Origin: Adiantum capillus-veneris
Lineage: Eukaryota > Streptophyta > Polypodiopsida > Polypodiales > Pteridaceae
NCBI GenBank assembly: GCA_014529385.2
Contig: CM043958.1
Location: forward strand, 83,227,025-83,291,024
Direction of reading: 5' to 3'
Length of the DNA: 64,000 nt
The notes beneath the pieces are model-generated. The model did not search any database. It saw only the letters and a program-made list of their open reading frames with translations, and was not told the DNA's origin. Positions 45,691 through 57,080 of this stretch are shown here, in pieces; the stretch's first letter is position 1, and the number at the start of each line of letters is the position of its first letter. A program made the translations under genes and the position numbers.

Positions 45691-46834
45691 TGAGGTACGT
45701 CACAATGTGGGAATTATTGTGAAAATTTGTCCAAAACTTCTTGTGTGAGAGCCACCTGTTGCATCATGGAAAAAATATGTGTCATCCTTGAGGGAGTGAA
45801 GGACGATGGAGTGCTCATTGCATTCCTTGGGGAATACTAGATGGGTGTGACTGCTTGGAACAATACGCCTCATACCACATCTAGTCGAATGCCCATGAGA
45901 ATCATAAGCAATGCTCCTCAAGCAAAGAGGAAGTTTGTTGTTAAATCTCTCCTCTGAAATAACAATTTGTTAGCAATCTTAAAAACATTTCAGATAAGTT
46001 ACGTGATTATTTTAGGTAATCAAAGTATTGGGTTAACTAACTAGCTATTGTTGGGCTAACTTGTTATTAGAAGGACTATTTGCTCAAGTACTACCCATGA
46101 GTTCTTAAATATACTAGGAAGACTCCTTAAATAGATCTCCTTATGTGCGTGTGTGTATGTATGCGCGTCCGCACGTGCGCTTGTGTTTGTGCGAATAAGA
46201 ATACAAAGCAGGATCAACTTTTTTATCACCCAAGTGTGGTAGATTGGTTATACCAGCTTGTTGATTAGTGTCACATGGACCTATTTCTTATATGAAAAGC
46301 ATTATATGTATAGGTGGGCTATTGTGAGGGATAGTTGACAATTAGTTTCCTATTTCTATAAAGAGGGACATTGAGAAAGGATCACACACACTTGTCTCAT
46401 CCTCTTACTTTTTTGGAAACAAGGAAGTGTGTTTTCAGGCAAAGAAATGATTTTGTCTAGTGTGAAAACCAACAAGGTGAAAAGTCACAAAGGCTTTATG
46501 ATTTGTGGAAGAGAGTTATCAGATATAATAATAACAAAGGGATCTCCAAGCTCGCTCACATCTGGGACGACGACAGTTGTTGTTCCGAAGGATGTAGACC
46601 ATTGGTGCAACATGGGTTGAATTTAAATGAAAGGATATGATTCAATGGAGTCTTAGAAGCTTTATCCAATTGGCCAATTCCTCCTAGTGTGTCAAAAGTT
46701 GATTGAAGAGCTTGGCATTATCCCAAAGACACAAGTTTCACATTGCCCAAAACAATTGGAAACATATGACAACCTGACTTATAAAGTGGATTGATTCATT
46801 CCGCTCTGCAAATTTCAAAGATAGATTGGCCTGA
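45691..46834. other. No recognisable gene
   Basis: Open frames at 45700-45921 (minus) and 46429-46620 (plus) are short and unidentified. 46340-46420 (TCTATAAAGAGGGACATTG...) is reminiscent of a promoter/LTR start but has no partner. Confidence 0.4.
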
Positions 46835-47060
46835 AGAGAGATGGCAGAAGAGTGTAAACAACATTTGGGATGCAAAATGGCCGAGCTCAATGAAAATATT
46901 CATTTGGAGGGTATTTTAGAGGGCTATCCCAATTGGAAACAAGATTCTTGTTAGAGGGCTTAACCTAGACACTTCCTTTGGATGTAAAGCAGCCTCGAAG
47001 GATCCGTTGCGTCTGTTTAAAGACTACCCTTCTTCAGGGTCCTGCCGCTAAAATCTGCAG
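46835..47060 (+). pseudogene. LINE ORF2 remnant, RT zinc-binding region
   Basis: NIWDAKWPSSMKIFIWRVF, then after a TAG RAIPIGNKILVRGLNLDT and SFGCKA in the same frame. This is the 'W......P.K...F.WR...AIP....L..RG' pattern at the start of the zf-RVT domain at the end of plant LINE ORF2. No RT core is nearby. Confidence 0.55.
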
Positions 47061-47922
47061 ATGGGTACAGAGCACTTGGAAGGTGCTTTTCTTTAAACAT
47101 GACTTAGTCTTGTGAGGGAGAAGGGTTGAGAATAAAGCACTTTTGGTACGCACATAGATTACCAGATATTGTTACCTGAAATAAATTTAGATAGCAAAGA
47201 ACACTTGGGTCTTAGAGTGAAACTTTTTAGTGGCACAATTCAGAGATAATGTGTATGAAAGCACGGAGTTATATTTATAATTAGATCAAGAATCGGGCTG
47301 ATGAATTTTGCACCCCCTATTGTGGAAACATCACACATATAGTGCTTGGGGTTCATTGTACATTCTTGCTGGCTTAATGCATCATCTCCACTCACAATTG
47401 TGGGTATGGAAAACAAAAAAGTCGTAATTAGAATGCATGGACCAATGTTGGATAGTAGGTTTGACCTTTACTCATCATATTTCCAAATACTGTGGCATTA
47501 TTCTCAAGTTTGATAAGTGGAAGACATTTGAAAAATGGGTGGGATCACCTAAAGAGCAGTAAAAACTTAATACACTCGGATACAATGACCAGTCCAAACG
47601 ACACTAAGTAACACAAGGCATTAAAGGGAAAAGAATCTCACATTGATGCTGAGGAGTAGTCCACGAGCGAGAATCTCACCTCCGACAAGTCGTTGGGCAG
47701 TAGATCTGCAACAGGTGAGTAGGAGGAGGGCAAGAACAAAGGCACAAAAATGAGGGAAATGCGCAGGGAAAGACCCACGTTCTGTTTTTTGCAGGGTCCC
47801 CGGGCAACGCAAAAAATGGAACGTCCATCAGCCGGTTTTGACCCAAGCCCTCGCAACCAAGGTTTGGTGACACATGGGCTAGCCATCTCACCTACACATG
47901 CATGTTGCACCCTTGCCTAGTT
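47061..47922. other. No gene seen
   Basis: Overlapping open frames on the minus strand at 47621-47910 lack any known domain. The block is slightly more GC-rich than its neighbours. Confidence 0.4.
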
Positions 47923-48435
47923 TTATAATTTTGGGAAAATTACCAAAATACCCCTCTAATTTGAGGAAATTCCCAAAATACCCCTCAAATTTCAAAAATT
48001 CCCAAAATACCCTTGTATCTATTTTTGGTTGGATTGTTCAAGATTTTCTAATCTTCATTCATTTTTTACAATTGAGATTCGTATTTGAGTGCTCAGCATG
48101 TAATTTGTCACCAATTACCATCGGGAAAAAGGCAATTATGTCTAAAAATAATGAAGCAAATCATCTCCAAAGCCTACATAACCAACTCAAATTGTAGTTT
48201 TAGCATCTTGTACGGTAGACAATCACTCTCTTGTGAAGACCTACAAAAAAAATTATTTTTGGAGAAATTTACTCTCACAACCAGGGGTATTTTGGGAATT
48301 TTGGAAAATGTAAAGGGCATTTTGGGAATTTATGACAAAATATCAGGGGTATTTTGGGAATTTTTGAAATTTGAGGGGTCTATTAGGAATTTCCACAAAC
48401 TAGAGGGGTATTTTGGTAATTTTCCCTATAATTTT
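47923..48435. mobile_element. MITE with long terminal inverted repeats made of short tandem units
   Basis: The left end, TATAATTTTGGGAAAATTACC, is mirrored by GGTAATTTTCCCTATAATT at 48414-48432. Both arms (about 95 bp) are built of CAAAATACCCCT(C)AAATT-like units, three on the left and at least five on the right. The core (48018-48280) is unrelated and non-coding. A 157-codon plus-strand frame across it is an artefact of the repeats. Confidence 0.82.
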
Positions 48436-49259
48436 TTATTACATGCACTGGCCGGTAAGGGGTTTAACTTTTGGCCAGGTTTAGTTTTAATAGGCATCTC
48501 ACGGCTGCGATCTCCTCGCCCGTCGTGCGTGAATTTCCCGGCCCTTAATCCCATGTAATTTGATAAAAAGTGTACTATTACTGGGGTTGCATCATCTCTG
48601 AGGTCTACGATGCATCAGAAATCGCACTTCTATGTAGAAATTTCAGCCATCATCTTCCCCTCTTTACCATGTATCCTCTCACCTCTTGAACTCAACTTTT
48701 TTCTTTTTTCAACACACCAGAGGGGTGCTTATCCCTTCCAGATATTAGCCATGAAACATGGTCGGGCAAGGGCTGCGTACCATCATCGGGCAAAAGCCAC
48801 ACGTAGGCATCACCATGGCCACCTAATTGCTGCACCACATGTACTCCCCAATAAAGTAGCCCTCACATGAAAACGCAGTCCCAAAATCAAGCAAAACGAA
48901 CCAAAAAGTAGCAACAGCAAGGAAAATGCTCTAAAAATTGTAAACAAATGACGAGTCTAATAATAGGAGTTTTTTAGTCCAGTATCTACAAATTTCCTAC
49001 AATAAAAAGAGGACCTCTCCTTGAAGGGGTTATTTACATCTTGAATAGGAAAAGTATGTTTTGATTAACGGAAAAATCCACACAACTTAGGGGTTTCTAG
49101 ACTAGGCCTTGCATGCGAGAGAAATGGAGAGTTTACACATTGTACAACCATCCCAATAATTTTTATCCCTTGATGCCTCTCCAAGGTCCTTACATGTCTA
49201 GCTTTGTTACACCAAGCCTCCACATCAATGCTGCTTTTTTTTCCGGCCAAAATGGACTT
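48436..49259. other. No gene seen
   Basis: An open frame at 48610-48870 shows no domain. 48490-48550 is locally GC-rich. Confidence 0.45.
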
Positions 49260-49376
49260 TTGCCTTGTGATTTGGTTCAAATGCAAGGCACAATCCATGG
49301 TGATCGAGTTTGCAATTTGGTCGATAATGGTGCCACAAACATTGCTATTACCTACAGGTTAAGAAATATCATTTAG
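49260..49376 (+). pseudogene. Possible retropepsin fragment
   Basis: QMQGTIHGDRVCNLVDNGAT resembles the active-site region of a retroelement protease, with DNGA in place of DSGA preceded by the usual 'G.I.G..V..LVD'. It is only about 30 residues and no second motif follows, so it could be chance. Confidence 0.3.
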
Positions 49377-51012
49377 CAGAGACCTCTACTCATAGTTAGA
49401 GTGATTTCATGATGCACTAAGCTCACAAGGATAAATCTGGTAATATTGTAGAATGCATTATATGGAGTGCATTCGATAATACATACATTGAATTCCAAGC
49501 CATGACCATGAATTATAGCATTGTGTTGAGTAAGAGTTGCTCCATAAGTTGGATAATGCAAGTTTAGTTATGGGCCAACAAAATTACATTTGAGACCAAT
49601 TGTACACTATGCCACTTTTAGGTGAGAAATGTGTCCCACCGCTCTCTTGTAAGCAAAAGACTGTACATGTGCTTATTTATCCTCTACTAGCTCAACATTA
49701 TATACCACAGGGTCTTCAATGAACCCCAAGCAATAGGATCCACAACTCTAAACTCGGGCATGATTTTCACGACGCTCGTGATCCATCCAATGGGCCTGAG
49801 TTACCTTTTTATGTTTTAGGTTTTTTTTTCATAGGCAGTTTACTTTATGACCAAGTGAATTGGCTAGAGAAGCAATGAAATGCACGCAAGCATGTTAGGG
49901 TGAGAGGGGGATGGTCAATGTTGTCAACCTTTTGGTCGACCGTTGTGTTGCCTTGAGATTCTCGTCCACCATTGATCCCACCTCCCAATTTAATGACCCC
50001 TGGAGATAGTGTTCTGACTCTACTCTCTCGTAGGTTTTGAAGTAATCTTCTCACAATAAAACAATCTCTTCTCATTCTGACAACCAACAACACACTAATT
50101 TATTCTGATTATACTCTCTCCTAGGTTGCGACCTTAGCATTCTCTGTAGTATGGCAATTTTGTAGAAGGAAATACACACATTAGCAAGTCACCTATAGCC
50201 TAAAGTTGAGGAGACGAAGTGTTAGTTAGCTAGCCACCTCCAACCTGATTTCATTAAGCCAAGTCCCTCTCTATGGGCTTCACAAATGTGCTATTGAAGA
50301 TAGTAGAATCATGTGCATGTACAAAGATAATCATTGAGTAAACCCATATCCATCAAGAGCAAGTATCCGCTACTAAGGTTGGAGAGTTGTGAAGAACCAC
50401 AAGGTGCAAAACACTTCATTCAGATAGATTAACACTCGACGTTATCTTTAACTATGTATGCAACCCACTAATGTACCGAAGGTGGCACTTGTGCTCCTTT
50501 AGCCTTGCAACTTGTGTATGTCCTTTGGGTTACTAACCAATTCCTAAAATACTTTTACAGCACTTATGGATAGTGTCATAGATTCCCATCTCAAGATATT
50601 TGTCATTGGTTTTCTCAATGTCTCCTCGGCATTTACCTCTTTCCCAATTGTTCGATAGGTGAGCTTACCATTTAAAAGTTACAAATTGGGTGTCAAAAAC
50701 TTTATATTATAGCTCACTTCCCTTATGAAGAGGTGCCCTAGCTCTTAGATCTGACAAAAGGTTCTCATGTCAATTAGAACAAAGCATGCAACCCGTCACA
50801 CCTCTTCACATTAATAATAATCACCTAGTTCGGTTCCTTCTTTACCATCTTGACATTATTTGCCATCACCTCTTCATGATTCTTTCCTTTCCTGCATTTC
50901 ACCATAGCTTAGCCATCTAGTCATGCAATGCTAGCATTAGAGACGACCCAATATTTCAAGCTTGCACAAGCCTCCATTTTTCTGCTCCAAATAGGATTCC
51001 AAAATGACATGC
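49377..51012. other. No gene seen
   Basis: No domain, repeat or inverted structure could be supported. Confidence 0.5.
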
Positions 51013-51420
51013 TTACCTGACTAAAACATGCATGTTTGGCAATCCAACAAGCCCAAGTAAGTGGTCTCCCAAGAAGCATGATTCAGAACTAGCCTGAGGC
51101 TTAAGGTCCCTGTCTACTATGGTGAGAACACCATCGAAGCCATCACTTCCTTCTCCGTAAAATATCAACTTCTTTCCTAGAGCTTGTTTTCTGGCATTGA
51201 GGTGATGTTCTTGGATAGCCCGACAGTTAACGTTCTTCTCTCTCGATCCCACATCCCAAAAAAGGCCCTACTTTCTACTTGACTTAATGCCCTTCACATT
51301 CCATGATTGTGAGGGCGGCACAAACTCCTCCACTTGTTCCTCTGAATTCTCTTCTTGGTTGTCCGCCTTCATAGGACCAAGTTCACACTACTTAGGGTCT
51401 TTGGCTACGACCTCGACTTC
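51013..51420 (-). pseudogene. LINE ORF2 endonuclease N-terminus remnant
   Basis: Minus-strand reading: EEFVPPSQSWNVKGI, where SWNVRGI is the start of the LINE apurinic endonuclease with its catalytic Asn; a TAG; then AIQEHHLNARK (the 'QE..L' motif with the catalytic Glu) and KKLIFYGEGSDGFDG. Upstream residues (VEVVAKDPK ... NSEEQVEEF) look like the end of ORF1 or a linker. Later endonuclease and RT motifs are absent. Confidence 0.6.
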
Positions 51421-52920
51421 TTTTAAAAGCATCAAACACTATCTATAATGCTCATTCATGTCACAGAGATATATGTAAACTCGAACTCTAGATGAAGCAT
51501 GGGGGCCCATCAACCACAACATTTGGTATGCCTGGATTAAACGCTAGAGAAGAGCACAATCAAATATATTTATGATTAGCTTCCAAAAGAAACCAATTTT
51601 ATTAAAAGGGAAGCTTGTTTGCTCTTCAATGATTTGAAGAGGCTTTCAGCCACGGAAAATTGGGACCTGCTTTTCAGGCTCCTGGTTTAGTATGAGGTAG
51701 TTTAGTATGAGGTTGTCATCATCCTAAAGGAACAAACTGATAGCTTCCTTTCCAACGAAGCCATAATAAATTCCAACAAATGATCAATGGCTGAAAAAGC
51801 GTCTGGAGTAAAACTTGTGATGTGTGAAACTCGTGGCACGGTTTCAAGCTTTGTGGTGGCATGTTTTCCATGTCTCGCACTAAATGTGTGTTTCCATGTC
51901 CAAGCTCCCCTCCAACAGCATCTCAATGATTATGCACAATATCCTTTGATTGGCTACTTCAAAACTTTCACCCTACACATTACACAATACACTCAAGTCT
52001 TCATAATTTTTAAAGTGTTCTTTTGACAATGATAAACTTAAACAATTCACAAGTATGGCCACTTTGGTTCTGACTATGATCAACCTATGTAAATTGGGTC
52101 TATTATGCAGCAGTTCTCTCACATTCCAAAGAGTCACAAAATTTGAGCCTCGGTAGAAAAGTACTCGGTCTTTCAATTCGCATTGCACTTAGCTATACAA
52201 GAGTGATTACCTTGGGCATCATGGTGGGCAAATACCCAGAGGTCTCTTGCTTCAAGCTTAATGTCAATGTTTTCTTTGTTATCAGATGGCTTCCCATATT
52301 TGGACTTTTTTTTCCATCCCATGAGAGGGAATGAGTTGTTTAAACAGGTCTTTGGACAACTTCAAAAGTGCAAACCAGCCTTGCTTTACATTTTTCATTA
52401 GATAATTTCTATATTGATGTTCATGGTCTATATTACTGTAACGAGATTTGTCGCATACATGAACAGCACAAAATGCCACTATCAAAGAAGCATCGTGCCA
52501 CCACTTTCTTCCTTGCTCCGTGGTTCACCACCATTGGGCATGCCTTCGACTTTGACGTGTACAGCAGGCATGGACGACTCCAAACGATTTTATACAATGG
52601 CTTTCTTGTATAGCTTTTTCAGACATGCCATGTGGCCTTTTACTTGTAACCTGGTTTTTGAAAATTCAACACATAAATATGAGAAAGAGGAAATGAAATA
52701 TTATTTATTTACATCTGAAAAGACCTACGAGACCAAAGAATTACATCATCTTCATATAATCGAATATCTAATACCAATGACTAAGGTAAAAAATGGTAAA
52801 ATTGTAGGCAAACAAGTGAATCAATCGAGCTACTGTGTCAGAAAGCGGAAGCGGACCTGAATTTTAGTTCTCAAAGAACATAGAAATCTCTTAGAAGCCA
52901 GACTGGAAATAGTAGAATAA
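51421..52920. other. No convincing gene
   Basis: Several open frames of 60-150 codons exist on both strands without recognisable domains. Some minus-strand DNA here may be old LINE ORF1 sequence upstream of the endonuclease remnant, but I cannot show it. Confidence 0.4.
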
Positions 52921-54056
52921 GAGAGAGGAAATACTCCACGCTCTAACGAAACCAACCCCCACTCACCCGAGGTGGTAGAATGACCTTCGGGAGAGAGTGG
53001 GTGTCCCGATCCAGAACACGTACTGAAGGGATGTTGGCCGCCTTGGCAGCTACAGAGGCTACCGTGCGAGGTGTCTCCAGGACAGTCCCAATCTCTGAGC
53101 CTATCTTGGACAAGAGTGACAGGTACTCCCTCCTCAAACCAAAAAAGCAGACGGAGATAGGAAGGTATGCCTCCTCTACCAAAACATCCGTAGCTAGATC
53201 AAAACCATGCCTCCACTGTCAAAGGTGGGCTCGAACTGCTCGGATGGCCAGGGGGCTCATCGCGATGACCCTGGACGCCATCTCGGAAGTCTCGAACTTT
53301 ATCTGATAGTAGCTGCGTCCGAGGAACTGAACATTCAAGATCTTGCCCACCTCTGCGAGAAGGCGGGCCTGGAGAAGATCACGCAGCTCTCCTCTATTGG
53401 GTCTGGTGCCGAGAATCTTGCAGATGACGACAGTCGCCTGAAGGCGTTCCATCTCTACGGCTAGGCTCGTTTGCTCTGTCGGTGTGAGAGCAAGTCGAAT
53501 GGTGGGCTCAGCAGGGTCGGACGAGGGAACTTCATCGGAGTCCCTCGGTGGTGGAGCTTGAGCCTCCATCTGTGTCTGCTGTTGCGGTCGAAGAAGGGGA
53601 GACAATGTCGTGGCAGGTACCCGAAGACCAAGAGAAACCCTCAGCTTGCAGGAACCTTGGAGGGGGTGGGAGGCGACTCAGACGGGCAGAGCGAGGCAAA
53701 GTAAGAATGTGCGTGTGTGTGGGAGAGTGTGTGTGTGTGTGCGGGGGGGAGGGGAATAGGCGAAATTTTTTGGGGTTTTTAAAGGGGCTCGGTGATGGTG
53801 GACTGCAGTAACAGCAGTGTGGAGGCAGGAATGCTGGCGAGAAGGAGCAAGGGCGGGCAGCGCGAAGGGAGAGGGAGGCGGGGGGCAGGGGGGGACGGAT
53901 AGGGCAGCGCGAGGGGGTGGACAACGAGCAGCACGCGAGGGCAGTGCAGCGCGAGGCTACACGGCAGCGCGCGCTAGCAAGGGGGGCGGGGGAGGGAGCT
54001 GGGCGATGGCGAGAGCAGGTGAGGAGGATGCGCAGCAGCAGCGAGTGTTTTCTCAT
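52921..54056 (-). mobile_element. 5' portion of a LINE (GC-rich leader plus ORF1), 3' part missing
   Basis: It is homologous on the opposite strand to the start of the LINE at 55414. From about 54056 the minus strand has a very C-rich leader (CCCCCCGC..., (CA)/(CT) runs near 53720-53750), then ATG 53569 and ORF1. Homology to the other copy ends near 52920, before the zinc knuckle. Losing the 3' end is the reverse of the usual LINE 5' truncation, so later deletion or rearrangement is likely. With the plus-strand copy it forms an inverted pair about 1.4 kb apart. Confidence 0.72.
52943..53569 (-). pseudogene. LINE ORF1, DUF4283-like
   Basis: ORF1 proteins bind LINE RNA. ATG 53569 gives MEAQAPPPRDSDEVPSSD. 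The region VVICKILGTRPNRGELRDLL ... LNVQFLGRSYYQIKF ... MASRVIAMSP is the pattern of the plant DUF4283 domain. One in-frame TGA (53219-53221) follows AVRAHL. The same frame continues as QWRHGFDLATDVLVEEAYLP and TRTVASVA-like sequence to 52943. The plus-strand copy lacks about 60-70 of these residues. Confidence 0.65.
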
Positions 54057-54410
54057 CCCCTCATTAAATTATCCTCTTGCCAAGAGGATCTGGGCGTTTA
54101 TTTCCTCCGTTTGGTTTCATATTGCTGGTGAATCTTTTCCCCCTCGCTAATAGTCTTTTGAAAGCGCTCTTATGCATGTCATTCTAAGCATTTTCAGCTG
54201 CTTTTGGATAAGTTTCATTATTGGAGTTTCTAGCATAGTTAAACCACCAGGAATGCCTTTATTTTTTATGGTCGTTCAAACATGTACCCGGTTGACAGGC
54301 AATTTGCTTTCGAGTGTATCTTTGCTTACCACTCCCAGGGTCATTTATTCGGCAAACGCACGATTTTGGAAAGTTAGCATCTTGGCGGCAATAGTAATTG
54401 CCTGATTGTT
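54057..54410 (+). pseudogene. Possible LINE ORF2 C-terminal remnant
   Basis: NYPLAKRIWAFISSVWFHIAG resembles the helix after the zf-RVT cysteines ('CP....VW......'). Later reading frames (FWISFIIGVSSIV, then RFWKVSILAAIVIA) look like the last residues of such proteins, in changing frames. The evidence is limited to these short patterns. Confidence 0.32.
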
Positions 54411-54555
54411 TACCATGACTGCTTTTCCATCTAGACTATACGCTTTTCATGTTCATGTCCAAGACTGGTCTTACAGCCTTTGTATATAGTTGTTTAATTG
54501 GCCGCTTGACCATGTACAATTCTTTCATAATTAACATGATTTCACAATACAAGGG

Positions 54556-54556
54556 G

Positions 54557-54597
<41 letters not shown>
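54556..54597. repeat. Poly-G tract of about 40 bases
   Basis: A nearly pure run of G with a single A near its start. It lies about 90 bp beyond the stop codon of the minus-strand host gene and could form stacked G-quartets. Sequence or assembly errors are common in such runs. Confidence 0.9.
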
Positions 54598-54599
<2 letters not shown>

Positions 54600-54684
54600 A
54601 GCACAGTTATCAAGGAAACTTAAGAAAGATAACATCAGTATCACATACCATAGAAAGGACAAGGGAACAAGCTGATGAAAGACT

Positions 54685-54813
54685 TTAGTGCTCTTTCAAC
54701 ATAGCAACCAGATAATTTGCCTCTTTTACAGCGGTAAGGAACAGCACGGGATGATCCTCCAGTTTTGAACTTCCATTATCTGAATTCAGGCTGGCAAGGA
54801 TCTGACGGAGGAT
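54685..54813 (-). CDS. Last exon of a host gene, LdpA-C-like protein
   Basis: The exon is preceded by TTTGTCAG (acceptor at 54815-54814), encodes 42 residues (ILRQILASLNSDNGSS, EDHPVLFLTAVKEANYLVAM) and ends in TAA at 54687-54685. It begins in phase 0, matching the donor of the exon at 54898-54989. The 84-bp intron between them starts GTACATTG. Together with the other two exons it gives one open protein. The ending, with an 'HP..L..A...A..LV' helix after a 'G.AYG.YAR' motif, fits my recollection of the LdpA C-terminal domain, but the family call is tentative. Confidence 0.68.
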   Translation of the reverse strand: MLRQILASLNSDNGSSKLEDHPVLFLTAVKEANYLVAMLKEH

Positions 54814-54897
54814 CTGACAAACAACACAACAATAGTATCATTTCAATACCACATAATCAATAAGAAGATTGGCAGTAATAATGTCACTACAATGTAC

Positions 54898-54989
54898 CTT
54901 TCGAGCATAGCCTCCATAAGCTACACCGGCAATTGTGGCACATGCTTTCCTCTCGCTTTCGGGTTTCTCCAACAAGTTCCTCTCATAAC
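54898..54989 (-). CDS. Internal exon of the LdpA-C-like host gene
   Basis: 92 nt bounded by TTCTTTAG upstream and AAAG/GTAC downstream. The first two bases complete a Gly codon split by the intron (phase 1), then comes YERNLLEKPESERKACATIA and GVAYGGYARK. The frame has no stop and fits both neighbours. 'G(V/I)AYG(G/S)YAR' is the most recognisable motif. An open stretch extends past both splice sites, but a 3-exon fit is more economical than a 66-codon single ORF. Confidence 0.7.
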
Positions 54990-55655
54990 CTAAAGAACAA
55001 CACTGCAGCTTAAAGAGAGAGATTGAGATAAGAAACACACAAAAGGTGAGCTATCAAACAATCCTCAAAAACATATGAAGGATGCGTTATCCTGCATGCC
55101 TTCTTATTATGAGAGAAGCAAATCTGCATATGTTCCAAACCAACATACAACCACATAAAGATGAACTACCAAACAAATGACTGACCCAACAACAAGTGGA
55201 TATTAATGGTTGAAAGAAGGAAAGTAGGAGCCCCATGGACAATCCCATTCCTCATTTGACCCATTGAATCAACTACAGGAATTGTTGAATCAACTGAGTA
55301 ACTAGACAGTACTTTCTCCAATAAAGAGTCACTGGGATGCCCTACATTAAGGATGACCTAGTATTCCTTCTAAAAACAGTGAGACAAGTCGCTCCTGGTT
55401 TGGAATTTCCAACTCCAAACATCTGTCATTGTATTGTCTCTGCTGCCTGCTGCCAGCCCAGCATGCAGCCAGTTCACAGCGCATCCGCCCCAGCCCCTCG
55501 CGCCTCAGCCCGCCCGCCCCTGCCTCGCGTTCCCGCTTGCATTCGCCCCCCCCCCCCCAAACCATCCCACTTCTTAGCTCGCAGGAGTTTGTCTTTTCAG
55601 CCTTCTGGGAGTTTCGTGTCACCTTCGTCTTTCTCGACTCAGCAGCAGACACAGA

Positions 55656-56180
55656 ATGGCGGCTTCTGCTCCACCTCAAAGGGACTCCATTGAAGCCCAC
55701 CACGGAGGCGACCCTTCGACTTGCTCTTTCGCCTGAAGAGCAAGCGAGCTTGATGGCCGAAGTGGAGCGCTTGCAAGCCACTTCGGTTATTTGTAAGATC
55801 ATTGGCACTCGGCCCAGTCTCCGGCTTTGTCATCATGGTTTTGACCCTACTACAGATGTGCTCGAGGAGGAGGCAGACTTGCCGATTTCAGTCTATTTCC
55901 CAGGCCTAAGGCGAGAGTACCACCCTCTCCTCCCCAGGATTGGTTCCATGTTCGGGACAGTTCTTGAGTCTCCGCGCACTGCAGCTTCAGTTGTGGCCAA
56001 GGCCGCACATTTACCTACTGTGCAGGTTCTTGTTCGTGACACGCACTCCCTCCCCAAGGTGGTACTGTTGCCTCGGGTGAGTTGGGGGATGGATCAGACA
56101 GAGTGTAGAGTATTCAGGTCTCCCGAACCATTGTTTCATTTGTAGGCAGATGGGCCATTGGACAAAGGCCTGTCCTCGCA
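55656..56180 (+). pseudogene. LINE ORF1 with internal deletion and CCHC knuckle
   Basis: The start equivalent to ATG 53569 of the other copy is ATG 55656 (MAASAPPQRDSI), but the body continues in another frame (LRLALSPEEQASLMAEVERL, VICKIIGTRPS). The DUF4283 core is deleted: TRPS is followed at once by LRLCHHGFDPTTDVLEEEAD. The zinc knuckle CFICRQMGHWTKAC is at 56132-56173, in a third frame. The C-rich run at 55548-55558 lies upstream in the leader. Confidence 0.7.
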
Positions 56181-56317
56181 AGAGACCTTGACCCACAACT
56201 CATGCGCAGCATCCCAAGGTTGAGCATGCCAAGCAGCTAGATACACAGGACGCACAGGCTGGTACCTCGACAGAGACCAATGATCAGACAGCTGACGGTT
56301 GGCAACAGGTGCCAGCG

Positions 56318-57000
56318 ATGCCTTGTGGGAGGAGAGATTGACCTTCTTATGCTACAGGAGCATCATCTGTGTGAGAGCCGCATTAGACGTTGTGGTCAGC
56401 TTTTGCGGGACGATATGCGACTTTTTGGTCAGCTACATTTGGACCTGGAGGCATCCAGGGCGGGGTATGTATGACTATTGCGGATTCTTTGTAGCAGGCC
56501 ATTGTGGGCAGAGGGATCATTGTGCCAAGCACGGCTCAGTGGATCACCATGCAGGTTCAGGGTTGTCTCGTGGGCTTCCTGAACATCTATGCGCCCAATG
56601 TGGCGAGTGCACGTGCAGAGTTTTGGTCTCAGATTGTTGAGTCTCTGCCGCAAGCAGAGCAATGGTGCATAGGGGGTGACTTCAACATGAAGGAGGAACC
56701 CTCTGACAGGATTGGTGGCAGCCATACTACTATGCATGGAGTTGAGTTGGCAGCTTGGGAGAGGTTTTGTATGACCTTGTGGGTTTCAGATGTGTGGCAG
56801 CATTCTAGCTTTGTGAGGCCCCCAGACAGCCTGGCCTTCTCTCGTTCGAACCGCAGAGTGGGCTCGAATAGATCGCTTCTAGACTAGTGACCACTTCTGT
56901 GACTTGGGTGGGACACTTGGCATTCTGGCAAGGACTTCCTTTTCGGACCATGCACCAGTGATCCTTACACTGACTGATAGGCAGAGGAGGGGGAGCACGA
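56318..57000 (+). pseudogene. LINE ORF2: apurinic-type endonuclease
   Basis: DLLMLQEHHLCESRI contains the catalytic Glu motif. VGFLNIYAPN, then WCIGGDFNMKEEPSDRIGG with the catalytic Asp, follow in the frame 56504-56887. SFSDHAPVIL (near 56945) gives the terminal Asp-His pair, after another shift. All main motifs are present, but in at least three frames. Confidence 0.78.
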
Positions 57001-57080
57001 TGCTAAGCATCCCTGAGAGGGTCTTGCTGGACTCAACGCTTAGAGAGCGAGTGGAGGCTCTTTGAACAGAGAGCTTAGAC

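Noticed and set aside
46340-46440. Solo LTR start (TATA-like TCTATAAAGAGGG)
   Set aside because: No TG...CA ends, partner LTR or primer-binding site.
47780-47910. tRNA or tRNA-derived SINE (GGTTGCGAGGGC resembles a B box)
   Set aside because: No matching A box at the right distance, no cloverleaf and no poly(A) tail.
48085-48558. 157-codon plus-strand frame
   Set aside because: The second half (GILGI..., GVFWEF...) is the translated tandem unit of the MITE arm.
52660-52860. Plus-strand frame ending in KVKNGKIVGKQVNQSSYCVRKRKRT as a host exon
   Set aside because: No splice sites or recognisable motif support it.
53532-54056. 174-codon Pro/Ser/Arg-rich minus-strand frame
   Set aside because: It lies in the C-rich LINE leader upstream of the ORF1 start; low-complexity composition and no domain.
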